64,000 nucleotides of DNA from Gloeomargarita sp. SKYB120 (GCA_025062155.1 JANXAM010000003.1:1-64000); one strand, 5' to 3'. Positions 7,695-17,315 are shown, counted from the stretch's first letter. Notes: generated from the sequence alone by a model not told the origin. A program made the numbers and translations.

Positions 7695-8731
7695 CTGACG
7701 GGCTGTACCTTCTGGCTTTCAGACCCCACAATCTTGCCGCGAAAGACCACGTAGTTGTAGATGTTATAGCCAAGCACGATGGGGATCAAAAAGCCCACAA
7801 ACGTCAGCATGAACACCAGCGTACTCGGGGCCGCCGCCGCTTGATAAATGGTAATGCTGGGGGGAATGATGTTGGGGAAAATGAGAAAGCCCAACCCGAT
7901 AAACGACAGGGCAAAAATCAAAAACGTGTAAACGATGGGAGCCATCTCTTGCCGCAACTGCAAGCTCCGCAACAGGGCGATGATGAGCAGGAGACCCAGC
8001 ACCGGAATCGCCCCAAAGATATACACCATGGGCCGGGAAAACAGCAACTCCCGTGCGGGTTCCGACAGCAGGGGCGTACTCACTGTGATAAACACAGCAC
8101 CGGCCAAAGTTGTCCAAGTCGCAATCGTCGCTGTGCGGTAGTGGGTCTGTTGCAATTCGCCCGTTGTTTTCAGAATGAGATACGTCGAGCCAATCAGCAC
8201 GTAACCTTGAATCAGCGTCAGGGCCACAATCACCGAGCGCCAGGTCAACCAGTCCCACGGCGTGCCGACAAAATGCCCCGCTGCGTCCACCTTGATCCCT
8301 TCAAACACCGTGCCGAGTGCAAATCCCTGTCCCAGAGCTGCCAGGAAACTCCCCACCCCAAACGCGATATTCCAGACCATCTTGTTGTCGGCGTTCTCGC
8401 GGAATTCAAAGGACACCGCCCGCAGGATCAGTCCCACCACCATGATCACCAGCGGGATATACAGGGCTTGCAGGATGGTGGCATAGGCCAGGGGAAACGC
8501 CCCAAACAGCGACCCGCCCATCAGCACCAGCCATGTTTCATTGGCATCCCACACATTGCCCAAGCTGGTCATCAAGATGCTGCGCCGTTCTTCCCCTTTC
8601 GCCGTCAGGGACAAAATTCCCACTCCCAGGTCAAACCCGTCCAGTAGCACATACAGAAACAAGAACAGGCCCAGGATGAAAAACCACACCTGCGGCAGGA
8701 AATGGGCTAATGGGTCAAGCGATGACTGCAT
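7691..8731 (-). CDS. cydB: cytochrome bd quinol oxidase subunit II
   Basis: The 346-residue membrane protein begins with a hydrophobic helix and the conserved Leu-Asp-Gly-Phe-Asp-Leu-Gly-Val-Gly, followed by Trp-Asp-Ala-Asn-Glu-Thr-Trp-Leu, both signatures of CydB/CioB. Eight or more membrane segments are visible. With CydA it forms a thylakoid or plasma-membrane quinol oxidase that passes electrons from plastoquinol to oxygen. The ATG at 8731 is used; the frame stays open further upstream inside cydA but lacks hydrophobic helices of this family. It follows cydA by 17 bases in one operon. Confidence 0.93.
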   Translation of the reverse strand: MQSSLDPLAHFLPQVWFFILGLFLFLYVLLDGFDLGVGILSLTAKGEERRSILMTSLGNVWDANETWLVLMGGSLFGAFPLAYATILQALYIPLVIMVVGLILRAVSFEFRENADNKMVWNIAFGVGSFLAALGQGFALGTVFEGIKVDAAGHFVGTPWDWLTWRSVIVALTLIQGYVLIGSTYLILKTTGELQQTHYRTATIATWTTLAGAVFITVSTPLLSEPARELLFSRPMVYIFGAIPVLGLLLIIALLRSLQLRQEMAPIVYTFLIFALSFIGLGFLIFPNIIPPSITIYQAAAAPSTLVFMLTFVGFLIPIVLGYNIYNYVVFRGKIVGSESQKVQPVS

Positions 8732-8748
8732 CGGGCACCTCCCTATCC

Positions 8749-10194
8749 CTAAAACTTCGCTTCCGCTGGGCGTTGGTCCGGTAAATGTTGCGCCGGTTCG
8801 ATAACGACAGTGGGTTGCACAGCCGCCCGGGGCGCTGGTAGCGACAAATTCGGCCCCTTGAGAATAATCTTGCGCCCAAAGTACAGCGTCATCACAAAGA
8901 ACACGGCATACATCAGCATCAACCCCGACAGGGAGAACAACACCAACTGGGGCGGCAAATGGGACGCCGATTCCACCGTGCGCAATTGCCCATAGACGAG
9001 CCAAGGTTGCCGGCCCACACACCGCACAATCCAGCCCGCTTCCACCGCAATGTAGCCCAGTGGCCCAGCATACACCCACGACCAGAGCAGCCACTTGTTT
9101 TGGCTAATCGTCTCCGGCTGAAGTTTCCCGCGCCACCATTGCACCAGGGACACCGCCATCAACCCAGCGAAAAACAGCCCAATGGCAATCATGACCCGGA
9201 AGGAGTAATACACCAATCCCACCAGGCGGGGCCGGTCTTGGGGCGACCACTCCTTTAACCCCAAAATGGGCGTATCCAGCGCTGGTTTGAACTCTAGTAA
9301 ATAACTCAACAGACCTGGAATTTTCAGCTCCCATGTATTCGTCTCCAACTGGTTGTTCGGCAGCGCCAGCAAGGTCCAATCGGCAGGGGTATGTGCTGGA
9401 ATCGTCTCCCACAAAGCTTCCATCGCCGCCAGTTTAGTGGGCTGGTAATGATACACCTGTTCCGCGCTCCAATGCCCCAGCAGAATCTGCAATGGCGCCA
9501 CAATCACCAAAACCGTCAACGCAATCTTGAACGAACGACTGAAAAACTCCGTTTCCCGCTTATTCAAGAGATACCAGGCGCTAATGCCCCCAATCACAAA
9601 CAACGCCGTCTCAAACGTGGCGAAAAACATGTGCAAAAAACTGTGCAGCATAAAGGGGTTGCCAATCGCGCGGAAATAGTCTTGCACGATAAATTTGCCA
9701 TTGGCAAACACTCCCCCCGCCGGCGTCTGCAACCAAGAATTGGCCGTCAAAATCCAAAACGTAGAAAGGTTCGCCCCAATCGCCACCAGAATGGTCGAAA
9801 TCAGGTGAATCACCGGCGGCACCCGTTCCCAGCCAAAGACCATAATGCCTAGGAAACTGGCCTCCAGCATGAACGCCATCGTGCCTTCAAAGCCCAGCAA
9901 CGTTCCAAAGAAATCCCCCACCGACTCCGAAAACGGCGCCCAGTTCAGCCCAAACTGAAATGCCATGGGCAACCCTGACGCCACCCCGATGCCAAAATTC
10001 AATAGATACAACTTCGACCAGAAACGGGCGTGGTGGTAGTAGGCCAGGTTACGGGTTTTCAGCCACAGCGCTTCCACAATGACCAGGTAAATCGCCATGC
10101 CTGTGGTTAACACCGGCCAGAGCATGTGAAAAATGGCCGTCAGGGCAAATTGCCAGCGCGAGAGCGTCACCGTATCCAGCCACGTTTCCAGCAT
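8749..10194 (-). CDS. cydA: cytochrome bd quinol oxidase subunit I
   Basis: Subunit I carries hemes b558, b595 and d. The 481-residue protein has the N-terminal heme-ligand His23 within Phe-His-Met-Leu-Trp, a second conserved His in Leu-His-Met-Phe-Phe, and the Gly-Arg-Gln-Pro-Trp motif. The periplasmic Q-loop is short, as in cyanide-insensitive CioA oxidases. The extra C-terminal tail rich in Pro and Ala is not conserved in character. It is the first gene of the cydAB operon. In cyanobacteria such oxidases draw electrons from the shared photosynthetic and respiratory plastoquinone pool. Confidence 0.93.
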   Translation of the reverse strand: MLETWLDTVTLSRWQFALTAIFHMLWPVLTTGMAIYLVIVEALWLKTRNLAYYHHARFWSKLYLLNFGIGVASGLPMAFQFGLNWAPFSESVGDFFGTLLGFEGTMAFMLEASFLGIMVFGWERVPPVIHLISTILVAIGANLSTFWILTANSWLQTPAGGVFANGKFIVQDYFRAIGNPFMLHSFLHMFFATFETALFVIGGISAWYLLNKRETEFFSRSFKIALTVLVIVAPLQILLGHWSAEQVYHYQPTKLAAMEALWETIPAHTPADWTLLALPNNQLETNTWELKIPGLLSYLLEFKPALDTPILGLKEWSPQDRPRLVGLVYYSFRVMIAIGLFFAGLMAVSLVQWWRGKLQPETISQNKWLLWSWVYAGPLGYIAVEAGWIVRCVGRQPWLVYGQLRTVESASHLPPQLVLFSLSGLMLMYAVFFVMTLYFGRKIILKGPNLSLPAPRAAVQPTVVIEPAQHLPDQRPAEAKF

Positions 10195-10305
10195 AAATAC
10201 CTAGGGAATAGTCACGAATACACTCCTGTTATAGAAGCGGGTCTGGACTTGCCCTGACGGATTACAGATTTTTTTTACGATGGTTGACGAACAGTGAATA
10301 GAGCG

Positions 10306-11310
10306 TTACACAGCGACGGGAGCCAACCAGTCCTGGGGTTTCAGGAATTCCTGGGTCAACTGGGCTTCGGGACTACCGGGTTCCGGCGTGTAGCAATACT
10401 CCCAGCGGGCCAAGGGGGGCATGGACATCAGGATGGACTCGGTGCGCCCGTTGGTTTGCAGCCCGAAAATCGTGCCCCGGTCATAGATGAGATTGAATTC
10501 CACATAGCGCCCGCGCCGGTAGAGTTGGAATTGCCGTTCCCGGTCGCCATAGACCATATCCCGCCGTCGTTCCACGATGGGCATATAGGCCGGCAAAAAA
10601 GCTTGGGCGCAGCTTTGCACCATGCGGAATATATCCTCCCAACTGCGGGGGGGTAGTTCACCCACTTTATTGCTGTAAATCGCCGCGTTGCCCTGGGAAT
10701 GGTTCCCCCGGTACAGCAGTCCAACGCCGTCCTGGTAATCGAAGAAAATGCCGCCAATCCCGCGCGTTTCCTGACGATGCTTTAAGTAAAAGTATTCATC
10801 ACACCAGCGTTTGAAAACGGGGTAATACTCGGGGTGATGGGCATCGAGCGCTTCCTTGTGTACCCGGTGAAAATGTACCGCATCCTCTCGGAACGGGTAG
10901 TAGGGCGTCAAATCCGCGCCGCCACCAAACCACCACACCGGCCCCGCTTCAAAGTAGCGATAGTTCAAATGCACCGTAGGCACGTAGGGATTGCGGGGGT
11001 GGAGCACCAGGGACGTGCCAGTGGCGTAAAACGCATGACCCTTGGCTTCGGGTCGCTGCTCCAGGATAGATGGGGGAAGCTGTTGGCCCCAGACCTCGGA
11101 AAAATTAACGCCGCCCCGTTCCAACAGCGCGCCGCCTTCCATCACCCGCGAACGACCGCCGCCCCCTTCTGGCCGCTCCCAGGTGTCCTCCCGAAACTTG
11201 CCCTTGCCATCAGCCGCTTCCAACGCTTGACAAATCTCGTCCTGCAATTGCCGTAAAAACGCGCTCACCCGTTGCCGCGCATCACTCGGCGGTAGTCCTG
11301 GCGTGGTCAT
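10306..11310 (-). CDS. hemF: coproporphyrinogen III oxidase, oxygen-dependent
   Basis: Oxidatively decarboxylates coproporphyrinogen III to protoporphyrinogen IX on the common path to heme, bilins and chlorophyll. The 334-residue sequence contains the family signatures [10 protein letters not shown] and [10 protein letters not shown], and the [10 protein letters not shown] segment. The start has AGGAG a few bases upstream. It is oxygen dependent, in contrast to the radical SAM HemN type. It appears monocistronic. Confidence 0.95.
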   Translation of the reverse strand: MTTPGLPPSDARQRVSAFLRQLQDEICQALEAADGKGKFREDTWERPEGGGGRSRVMEGGALLERGGVNFSEVWGQQLPPSILEQRPEAKGHAFYATGTSLVLHPRNPYVPTVHLNYRYFEAGPVWWFGGGADLTPYYPFREDAVHFHRVHKEALDAHHPEYYPVFKRWCDEYFYLKHRQETRGIGGIFFDYQDGVGLLYRGNHSQGNAAIYSNKVGELPPRSWEDIFRMVQSCAQAFLPAYMPIVERRRDMVYGDRERQFQLYRRGRYVEFNLIYDRGTIFGLQTNGRTESILMSMPPLARWEYCYTPEPGSPEAQLTQEFLKPQDWLAPVAV

Positions 11311-11391
11311 GGGTCGTTCTCCTCGTCAACACTGCTCCCTACTATACCAGGAAACCAGTCACTATTGTCAACAAGCGTCGCTTATTAACAA

Positions 11392-12399
11392 TCAACAAGT
11401 TGTTTTATTGCCAACGCGGGGTGCGCGGGCGACCAATCCCAACTGGGCGAGCAGTGCCTGGTCTTGCTGGTAGCTAGGGCAAGGGGTGGTGCGGGTGAGC
11501 ATCTGGCCGTCATCGCTGGAGAAGATGGAGTTCACCCCCGCCAAGAAACACAACGCCTGTTCTGCAGGACTCAGGTGGGCGCGCCCGGCGGCGAGACGCA
11601 AATCGCTCTTGGGCATGAGAATCCGGGCGGTTGCCAGCACCCGCAGCACATCCCACAGGGGCACCGGTTCTTGATTCGCCATCGGTGTTCCCGGCACCCG
11701 CGACAGGATGTTAATGGGCACCGATTCGGGGTGGGGTTGGAGACAGGCCAACGTCGTCAGTAACTCAATCCGGTCCTGATGGGTTTCTCCCAACCCGAGA
11801 ATCCCCCCGCAGCAGACCGTGATGGGCGTTTGCCGGATATGGGCGATGGTGTTCAGGCGGTCGTCGTAGGTGCGGGTGGTGATCACCTGGGGATAATACC
11901 GGCGGGACGTGTCCAGGTTGTGGTTGTAGGCGTACAAGCCCGCCTCGCTCAACCGTTGCGCCTGCTCTGGTGTCAGCATCCCCAGCGTGCAACACACTTC
12001 TAATCCCAGGTCGGTCACCCGGCGAATCATCTCCAGCACTTGGTCAAACTGTCGTCCCGGTCGCACTTCCCGCCAGGCCGCTCCCAAGCACAGCCGGCTG
12101 ACGCCTTGAGCTTTGGCGCGCTGGGCAATCGCCACCACCTCTTCCACATCCATCAATGGTTGCGGGGTGATCCCGGTCTGGTAGTGAGCCGATTGGGCGC
12201 AGTAGGCGCAATCTTCGGGGCAGCCGCCGGTTTTCACCGACACCAACTTGCACACTTGCACGTCGCGGGGGGGATGGTAACGCCGGTGAACATTAGCCGC
12301 CTGAACGATTAGTTCCAGCAGGGGTTGCTCGTAAATCGCTTGCACTTCTGCCACTTGCCAGTCGTAGCGACAGTCCCGCTCCGTCGTTGTCATTCCCAT
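11392..12399 (-). CDS. bioB: biotin synthase
   Basis: Radical SAM enzyme that inserts sulfur into dethiobiotin. The cluster motif Cys60-x3-Cys64-x2-Cys67 lies in [13 protein letters not shown], and Tyr-Asn-His-Asn-Leu-Asp-Thr and the auxiliary 2Fe-2S residues (Cys in Val-Cys-Cys-Thr-Leu-Gly, Arg in Arg-Leu-Ala-Ala-Gly-Arg) are present. The 335-residue length is normal. ATG at 12399 or two codons later could be the start. No other bio genes are adjacent. It is followed downstream by hemF after about 80 bases. Confidence 0.95.
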   Translation of the reverse strand: MGMTTTERDCRYDWQVAEVQAIYEQPLLELIVQAANVHRRYHPPRDVQVCKLVSVKTGGCPEDCAYCAQSAHYQTGITPQPLMDVEEVVAIAQRAKAQGVSRLCLGAAWREVRPGRQFDQVLEMIRRVTDLGLEVCCTLGMLTPEQAQRLSEAGLYAYNHNLDTSRRYYPQVITTRTYDDRLNTIAHIRQTPITVCCGGILGLGETHQDRIELLTTLACLQPHPESVPINILSRVPGTPMANQEPVPLWDVLRVLATARILMPKSDLRLAAGRAHLSPAEQALCFLAGVNSIFSSDDGQMLTRTTPCPSYQQDQALLAQLGLVARAPRVGNKTTC

Positions 12400-12442
12400 T
12401 GCCTCGTAACCGGATCATCACCACTTTGCCTGGAAACTGTCC

Positions 12443-12979
12443 CTACGGCAATAGGCGCTGGCGCGTTTGGGAACGGGGTCGCTCCCGCACAATCTCCTGA
12501 CACTCCACGGTTTGGCCGTCCTGGCTCCGCAGCAAGTAGTGCAAAGGCTTTTCCTGCAAGATTTTCCACGGCAAGGCCGCCATTTGCCCCCGCAATAACA
12601 GCCAATCCAAACAATCCCGGTCTAAGCACAGCAGCCGCACCCATCCCTGGTCACTGGACTTGGCTCCCCCAATCAGATGCAGTTGGGTACGCCGGCGCAA
12701 TTGATACCAAAAACCCGTTGGTGGCACGCCACCTGGTCGTTGCAGGGAAATCAACGGGTCAGTGAGCCCCAGCGCTTGCTCGTAGTGGTAGTAGTAATGC
12801 AGGGGAACATCGGCCCGTGGCAACCTCAAATCCTCATCGAAGAAGCGCCGCGCCGCCTCCAGGTCGGACGTCATCACGGTATAGACTTTGGGGGAACTGC
12901 GCAGGAATAACCATAGGGCCGTGGCGTAGCCAACCAGCAGCAACACCATGACCCCCTGGGGCGAGAGCAACCCGTCCAT
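12443..12979 (-). CDS. membrane-anchored glyoxalase-like conserved protein
   Basis: A 178-residue protein with one N-terminal membrane helix (about residues 10-27) followed by a domain starting Val-Tyr-Thr-Val-Met-Thr-Ser-Asp-Leu-Glu-Ala-Ala-Arg-Arg-Phe-Phe, the opening pattern of glyoxalase/vicinal-oxygen-chelate half domains. Similar anchored proteins are widespread in cyanobacteria; I know no function. The usual metal-binding His and Glu set is not obvious, so enzymatic activity is doubtful. It starts 2 bases after the rodZ stop, so both are probably one transcript. Confidence 0.55.
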   Translation of the reverse strand: MDGLLSPQGVMVLLLVGYATALWLFLRSSPKVYTVMTSDLEAARRFFDEDLRLPRADVPLHYYYHYEQALGLTDPLISLQRPGGVPPTGFWYQLRRRTQLHLIGGAKSSDQGWVRLLCLDRDCLDWLLLRGQMAALPWKILQEKPLHYLLRSQDGQTVECQEIVRERPRSQTRQRLLP

Positions 12980-12981
12980 GG

Positions 12982-13761
12982 TTACTGCAGCGGTTGGGGA
13001 GAGAGCCTGGGATTTTGGGCTGTGAGTTTCACTTCTTTAACTTCGCCTTTCTCACCCAAGGGCTGGGGTGGCCCATCGTTAATCCGCACCTGCACCTCCC
13101 CAGCGTTGCCCGCCGCTAACACCAAAGTTTCCCGCGCCGTCCAGCGTTGGGTCGCCCCAGCGCTCAAAATGCCCTCAAACACCACCTGACCGTCCGCCAC
13201 CACTTGTAACCAGGATTGGCCGGTCATCTCCACCTGCACCTGGATGGCCGATGCTGGAGCTGGCGACGGTGTAACGGCGACTGGTGAGGGAGAAACCGGC
13301 ATCTGGGGACTGGGTTTCGGACGAGCTGGCGTCTCTGGTGCCGGACTCAGGCTCGCCTGAGGTTTGGGCGTGGGACGCAGGAGATACGACAGCAGGCCAA
13401 TGGCACCTAAAATGAGGGCAAAGTAAGTCAAATACAGATGCCAAGGCCGCAACGACGGACCACTGGGGGAACTGCTCGCAGGTAACGGCGTCACGGGCAT
13501 TCCCGTGTCCAGAATCGATAAGTCCAAGTCTTCCACCTGGAGCAGCCGAGCGTATTGCCGGAGAAATCCCCGTACATAGACCGGTTCTGGCAGTTCCTGT
13601 ACGTCCCCCTCCTCCAAGGCGCGCAACATCCGAGTTTGAATGTGGGTGTGTGCCGACACGTCCGCGAGCGACAAATGCTTGTCCTCCCGCACCTGGCGCA
13701 AATACTGACCTATCTCCCGCAAACGTGCTGCCTGCGCAGGGGTGTAAAGACTCACCTTCAT
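12982..13761 (-). CDS. rodZ: RodZ-like helix-turn-helix membrane protein
   Basis: The 259-residue protein has a cytoplasmic helix-turn-helix domain (about residues 12-85, Leu-Ser-Leu-Ala-Asp-Val-Ser then Tyr-Val-Arg-Gly-Phe-Leu-Arg-Gln-Tyr-Ala), one membrane helix at about 108-128, a Pro- and Ser-rich linker, and a C-terminal beta domain of DUF4115 type (Trp-Leu-Gln-Val-Val-Ala-Asp-Gly). This is the RodZ layout, a partner of MreB in cell shape. Here the RodZ domain may act as a cytoskeletal linker in the plasma membrane; that role is inferred from the family. Confidence 0.8.
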   Translation of the reverse strand: MKVSLYTPAQAARLREIGQYLRQVREDKHLSLADVSAHTHIQTRMLRALEEGDVQELPEPVYVRGFLRQYARLLQVEDLDLSILDTGMPVTPLPASSSPSGPSLRPWHLYLTYFALILGAIGLLSYLLRPTPKPQASLSPAPETPARPKPSPQMPVSPSPVAVTPSPAPASAIQVQVEMTGQSWLQVVADGQVVFEGILSAGATQRWTARETLVLAAGNAGEVQVRINDGPPQPLGEKGEVKEVKLTAQNPRLSPQPLQ

Positions 13762-13792
13762 CGCATCAACAACTTAACCGGCAGTCTTTACC

Positions 13793-14527
13793 CTATCTTA
13801 CCCGCATCCTCGCCCGCACCGCATGGCAAAACGCCAACTCCGATGAGGTCAGCGGACGGATTTGGCCCACCGGTAGATTCCCCAGGTCAATCTTGCCAAT
13901 TGCTTGCCGGTGCAACCGCACCACCGGATAACCCAGCTGGGCCGCCACACGCCGGATTTGCCGGTTCCGTCCCTCCCGCAACCGTACCTCCAACAGGGTC
14001 TGGTCTGGCCACGTTCGTAACACGCGCACTTGCGCTGGCAAGGTGGGGCGCCCGTCCAGTTCCACACCCTGTCGCCACTGGGCGAGTACGCGCGCCGACG
14101 GATGGCCAGTAACCCACACCCAGTACACCTTCCAGACGGGATGGCGAGGATGGGTCAAGGCCAAGGTTAAATCGCCGTCATTTGTGAGGAGCAAGGCGCC
14201 GGTCGTGTCGTAATCCAACCGTCCCACGGGATACAACGGCGGCAAGCCAGGGGGTAAAAAATCTCGCACGGTTGGGCGTCCTTGGGGGTCGCGACAGGTG
14301 CTGACTACACCCAGGGGTTTGTGCAGTAGGTAGTAGTACAAACCAGGGGCTGGCGGTAACGGTCGGCCTTGCACCGTAATCTGGTCCACCTGGGGGTCGC
14401 ACTTTTGACCCACCTGCGCGGGTCGTCCGTTGACCCACACCTGTCCAGCTCGAATCAGAGCCTCTGCTTGCCGTCGCGCCGCGATTCCCCGTTGGGCCAG
14501 AATTTTTTGCAATCGCTCAATTGTCAT
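13793..14527 (-). CDS. rRNA pseudouridine synthase, RsuA/RluB family
   Basis: The 244-residue protein starts with an S4 RNA-binding domain (residues 3-60, Arg-Leu-Gln-Lys-Ile-Leu-Ala-Gln-Arg-Gly) and continues with the catalytic domain containing Gly-Arg-Leu-Asp-Tyr-Asp-Thr-Thr-Gly with the catalytic Asp105, and Glu-Gly-Arg-Asn-Arg-Gln-Ile-Arg-Arg. It isomerises uridine in large or small ribosomal RNA; RluB is the likelier subgroup but I cannot separate it from RsuA or RluE with certainty. Its ATG overlaps the stop of the peroxiredoxin gene by four bases. Confidence 0.9.
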   Translation of the reverse strand: MTIERLQKILAQRGIAARRQAEALIRAGQVWVNGRPAQVGQKCDPQVDQITVQGRPLPPAPGLYYYLLHKPLGVVSTCRDPQGRPTVRDFLPPGLPPLYPVGRLDYDTTGALLLTNDGDLTLALTHPRHPVWKVYWVWVTGHPSARVLAQWRQGVELDGRPTLPAQVRVLRTWPDQTLLEVRLREGRNRQIRRVAAQLGYPVVRLHRQAIGKIDLGNLPVGQIRPLTSSELAFCHAVRARMRVR

Positions 14528-14967
14528 CCCGTCAAACCCAGGTCCGCCAGGATGTCGGTGGCATGGGTATCGGTCTTGACGTTGGTATAAACGCGGCTGA
14601 TTTTGCCCTGCGGGTCAATCACGTAGGTCACCCGCTGGCTGTAACCACCCCCATCCACATCATAGGCGCGGCTAATTGCTCCGCCCGTATCCACCAGCAG
14701 GGGAAACGGCAAGTTGTACTTCTGGGCAAACGCCTGGTGCGAGGCCTGATCGTCCTGGCTCACCCCCAACACCACCACATCGTGCTGCTGGTAAGCGGCG
14801 TAGTGGTCCCGAAATCCACAGGCCTCCTTGGTGCAACCGGGCGTGTCGTCCTTGGGATAAAAGTACAGTACCACCGTCTTGCCCGCAAAATCTGCCAGCG
14901 ATACTGAACGTCCCTGCGTGTCCACTGTGCGAAAGTCAGGTGCTTGGGTTCCCACCGCCAGAGCCAT
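14524..14967 (-). CDS. peroxiredoxin of the Bcp/PrxQ type
   Basis: A thioredoxin-dependent peroxidase of 147 residues. The peroxidatic Cys45 lies in Asp-Thr-Pro-Gly-Cys-Thr-Lys-Glu-Ala-Cys, with the PrxQ resolving Cys50 five residues later. Phe-Tyr-Pro-Lys-Asp precedes it as in the family. The ATG at 14967 gives the usual N-terminus; the frame is open 24 codons further upstream. It is translationally coupled to the pseudouridine synthase gene and diverges from trmL. Confidence 0.92.
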   Translation of the reverse strand: MALAVGTQAPDFRTVDTQGRSVSLADFAGKTVVLYFYPKDDTPGCTKEACGFRDHYAAYQQHDVVVLGVSQDDQASHQAFAQKYNLPFPLLVDTGGAISRAYDVDGGGYSQRVTYVIDPQGKISRVYTNVKTDTHATDILADLGLTG

Positions 14968-15147
14968 GTTGCGTCTCCAATCCCTCGTCAACGCCATTGT
15001 AGCGCCTGGGGGTCGCCGCTCCCCACTGATGAGTCCCAAACCCCGATTTCATCGGCTCTTTCGTCTCTGCGCACCCCCATGACACTGATTACGATTCCTA
15101 ATAAGCCGCTGAAAGTTAAGATAAATTTAAAGATGCTAATCGAATGG

Positions 15148-15642
15148 ATGCACGACTTTCACTATACAGATTTTCCGCTCCACATCGTACTTGTCCAACC
15201 GCAAATCCCGCCAAATACGGGCAATATCGCGCGCACCTGTGCTGCAACTCGCACGCCTTTACATCTCATTGGCCCGCTGGGATTTGAATTGAGCGACCGC
15301 TACCTGAAACGCGCGGGTTTAGACTACTGGCCCTACGTCCTGTACCGCGTCTATCCCAACTGGCAAAGCTTTGTCAGTACATATCCCCAGGTGCGGGGGC
15401 GCTGGTTGGCCTTTACTCCCCAGGCCGAAACCTGCTTTTGGGACTACTCATTTCAGTGGGGAGACTGGCTATTTTTTGGGAGCGAAACCACGGGCTTGCC
15501 GGAGATTTGCCTGCAGGCATGTCATGCACAATTACGAATCCCCATGGTGGAGCCGGGAGTCCGTAGCCTGAACCTGTCCGTGAGTGTCGCCGTGGGTTTG
15601 TTTGAAGCTCGCCGCCAGCTATACCACATGAAGCGACCTTAA
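15148..15642 (+). CDS. trmL: tRNA (cytidine(34)-2'-O)-methyltransferase
   Basis: A SPOUT-fold RNA methyltransferase that methylates the wobble nucleotide of some leucine tRNAs. The protein has the N-terminal signature Pro-Gln-Ile-Pro-Pro-Asn-Thr-Gly-Asn-Ile-Ala-Arg-Thr, the Phe-Gly-Ser-Glu-Thr-Thr-Gly-Leu-Pro loop and the knot segment Val-Arg-Ser-Leu-Asn-Leu-Ser-Val-Ser-Val-Ala. The ATG at 15148 places the conserved strand about 12 residues from the N-terminus, close to homologues; ATGs at 15133 and 15079 are in frame and cannot be excluded. The region between this gene and the divergent peroxiredoxin is AT-rich near 15110-15145. Confidence 0.9.
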   Translation: MHDFHYTDFPLHIVLVQPQIPPNTGNIARTCAATRTPLHLIGPLGFELSDRYLKRAGLDYWPYVLYRVYPNWQSFVSTYPQVRGRWLAFTPQAETCFWDYSFQWGDWLFFGSETTGLPEICLQACHAQLRIPMVEPGVRSLNLSVSVAVGLFEARRQLYHMKRP

Positions 15643-15685
15643 GTGTGTTTTCCAGAATACATATAACTTTTTTTTAATGTGAATC

Positions 15686-15905
15686 GGTGGCTGAGACGAG
15701 GCCATCGGCCTTCTCAGTCATAACGATTTATCATCGGGGGTTTACGGTTCACCGGGGCCACCGGCTAAATAATCAGGACAAGGGCGATGTGGTCCATGTT
15801 CCACACGTCTGGTGGTGGAGGGGTGATCGGGTGTTGGGTCCAACCGGCACGCGGGTAGCCCTCATCAGGTTCGCTCCTTGGTGCGTTTATCCTCACACCC
15901 GTTTT
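15686..15905 (+). promoter_or_regulatory. candidate c-di-AMP (ydaO-type) riboswitch before a cell-wall peptidase
   Basis: This 275-base gap has no gene. After a T-run and a hairpin (CTGAG..GGCC-ATC-GGCC..CTCAG, 15691-15717) it contains ACCGGGGCCACC, then AGGGGTGATCGG, then CCGGCACGCGGGTAGCCC. These resemble, in order, the GGGGGA-CC, GGGGTGAA and CCGTCAGCTAACC blocks of ydaO riboswitches, though with differences. The downstream gene codes for a LysM-M23 cell-wall hydrolase, a classic target of that riboswitch class. A strong AGGAGG ribosome site follows at 15907. The match is by eye and imperfect. Confidence 0.4.
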
Positions 15906-15917
15906 AGGAGGTAACTC

Positions 15918-17315
15918 ATGCCGCAGCATGACCTAAGCCATTTTGACTGGCAGCCTCTGCAGGTTTCTTCCCAATCTAGGCCCTCGGTTACGACAACGCC
16001 GTTGCTTCGGCCTCTGGCGACATCTTCGGTTTTGACTGGCCTGGCAGCCGTGGGGGCGCTGGTCGGCCAGGGGATGGCGCTGGCCGAGGAACCCGCCGTC
16101 GCAACGGAGGGATTGCCATCGCAGCAGCAGGAAGCCGGTATGGCTGCTGTGCCAGAAGAGCTGGTGACACAACACCGCGTGCGAGCGGGAGAAACCCTGT
16201 GGCAGTTGTCGTACCTGTACCAGGTCACGGTGGAAGAGTTGGCGCGTTTCAACGGCCTGCAGCCGGATCAGGTACTAGAGGTAGGACAGGTCTTGAAGAT
16301 CCCGCCTCGGTCGCTAGGACCTAATCGGGCGGAGAGTTTGCTCGAGCGGGTACGACAGCAGGCGCTGGCGCGGCAAAGGCCTTCCCTAGCAGCCATGATG
16401 GAGGCCCCGACGTTGGTGGCCCACAGTGCCCAAGAGGTTTCACCTAAACAGGCCTGGGAATACCGGGTGCAGCCAGGGGACACGTTGAGTGCAATTGCCC
16501 GTCGCTACCGGGTTTCTCTAGCGGAATTGGTGCGGTTCAACCAGTTGCGCGACCCGGATTGGCTGTACGTGGGTCAAGTCCTGCGGGTGCCAGCCACACC
16601 AGGGGTCTCCCCAGCATCGGCGGTTGCCCAGCGGCCTGTGCCGCAGGTGCTCGCGCGGCTACGAGCGCCCCGTTTGACCACGCCTCCGACGGCGCTCCCC
16701 GCTCCACCGGTCAATCCGCTACTGGGGACCGATGCGCTGGGTGAGGTGGGCAAGGCGCCGGCGCTAGATACGGATAATCTCCGGCGCCAACCGGCGGTTC
16801 AGGATTTATCGGCTATCTTGCCAAGGGTATTCCCACCCGTTTTGGATGAAGGTCCAGCGGATAACCGGCAAGCCCTGAGCCTACCGCCCATTGGAGAGGT
16901 GGATAAGTTCTTACCCAAAGACCCCACCTTTTTCCGGGGCTATATCTGGCCAGCACGAGGGGTATTGACGTCGGGGTTTGGGCCGCGCTGGGGCCGGATG
17001 CATCAGGGGATTGACATTGCCGGGCCAGTGGGAACGCCGATTGTAGCGGCGGCTTCAGGAACGGTGATCTTTGCCGGTTGGAACGCGGGCGGCTACGGCA
17101 ATCTGGTGAAAATCTGGCACGACAACGGCAGCGTCACCTACTACGCCCATAACCACCGGATTCTGGTGCGGGAAAACCAGCGGGTGGAACAGGGGCAGTT
17201 GATTGCGGAGATGGGCAGTACCGGCTTTAGCACCGGTCCCCACTTGCACTTTGAAATCCGCAAGCGTGACCGGGGTCCGGTCAATCCCCTGGCGTTTTTG
17301 CCGTCGCGCCGGTGA
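15918..17315 (+). CDS. LysM-repeat M23 family metallopeptidase
   Basis: The 465-residue exported protein has a hydrophobic segment at about residues 34-55, two LysM repeats (about 86-131 and 175-220, each beginning His-Arg-Val or Tyr-Arg-Val and ending Gly-Gln-Val-Leu-Lys/Arg-Val/Ile-Pro), a Pro-rich linker and a C-terminal M23 domain. The zinc ligands are visible in His-Gln-Gly-Ile-Asp and Gly-Pro-His-Leu-His-Phe-Glu. It should bind peptidoglycan and cut peptide cross-links or, like EnvC and NlpD, activate amidases. The start is set by AGGAGG seven bases before ATG. Upstream lies a possible c-di-AMP riboswitch. Confidence 0.92.
   Translation: MPQHDLSHFDWQPLQVSSQSRPSVTTTPLLRPLATSSVLTGLAAVGALVGQGMALAEEPAVATEGLPSQQQEAGMAAVPEELVTQHRVRAGETLWQLSYLYQVTVEELARFNGLQPDQVLEVGQVLKIPPRSLGPNRAESLLERVRQQALARQRPSLAAMMEAPTLVAHSAQEVSPKQAWEYRVQPGDTLSAIARRYRVSLAELVRFNQLRDPDWLYVGQVLRVPATPGVSPASAVAQRPVPQVLARLRAPRLTTPPTALPAPPVNPLLGTDALGEVGKAPALDTDNLRRQPAVQDLSAILPRVFPPVLDEGPADNRQALSLPPIGEVDKFLPKDPTFFRGYIWPARGVLTSGFGPRWGRMHQGIDIAGPVGTPIVAAASGTVIFAGWNAGGYGNLVKIWHDNGSVTYYAHNHRILVRENQRVEQGQLIAEMGSTGFSTGPHLHFEIRKRDRGPVNPLAFLPSRR

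Noticed and set aside
7616-8647. 343-codon plus-strand frame opposite cydB
   Set aside because: It is the antisense of cydB; the product is His/Gln/Arg-rich without domains and cydB is clear on the minus strand.
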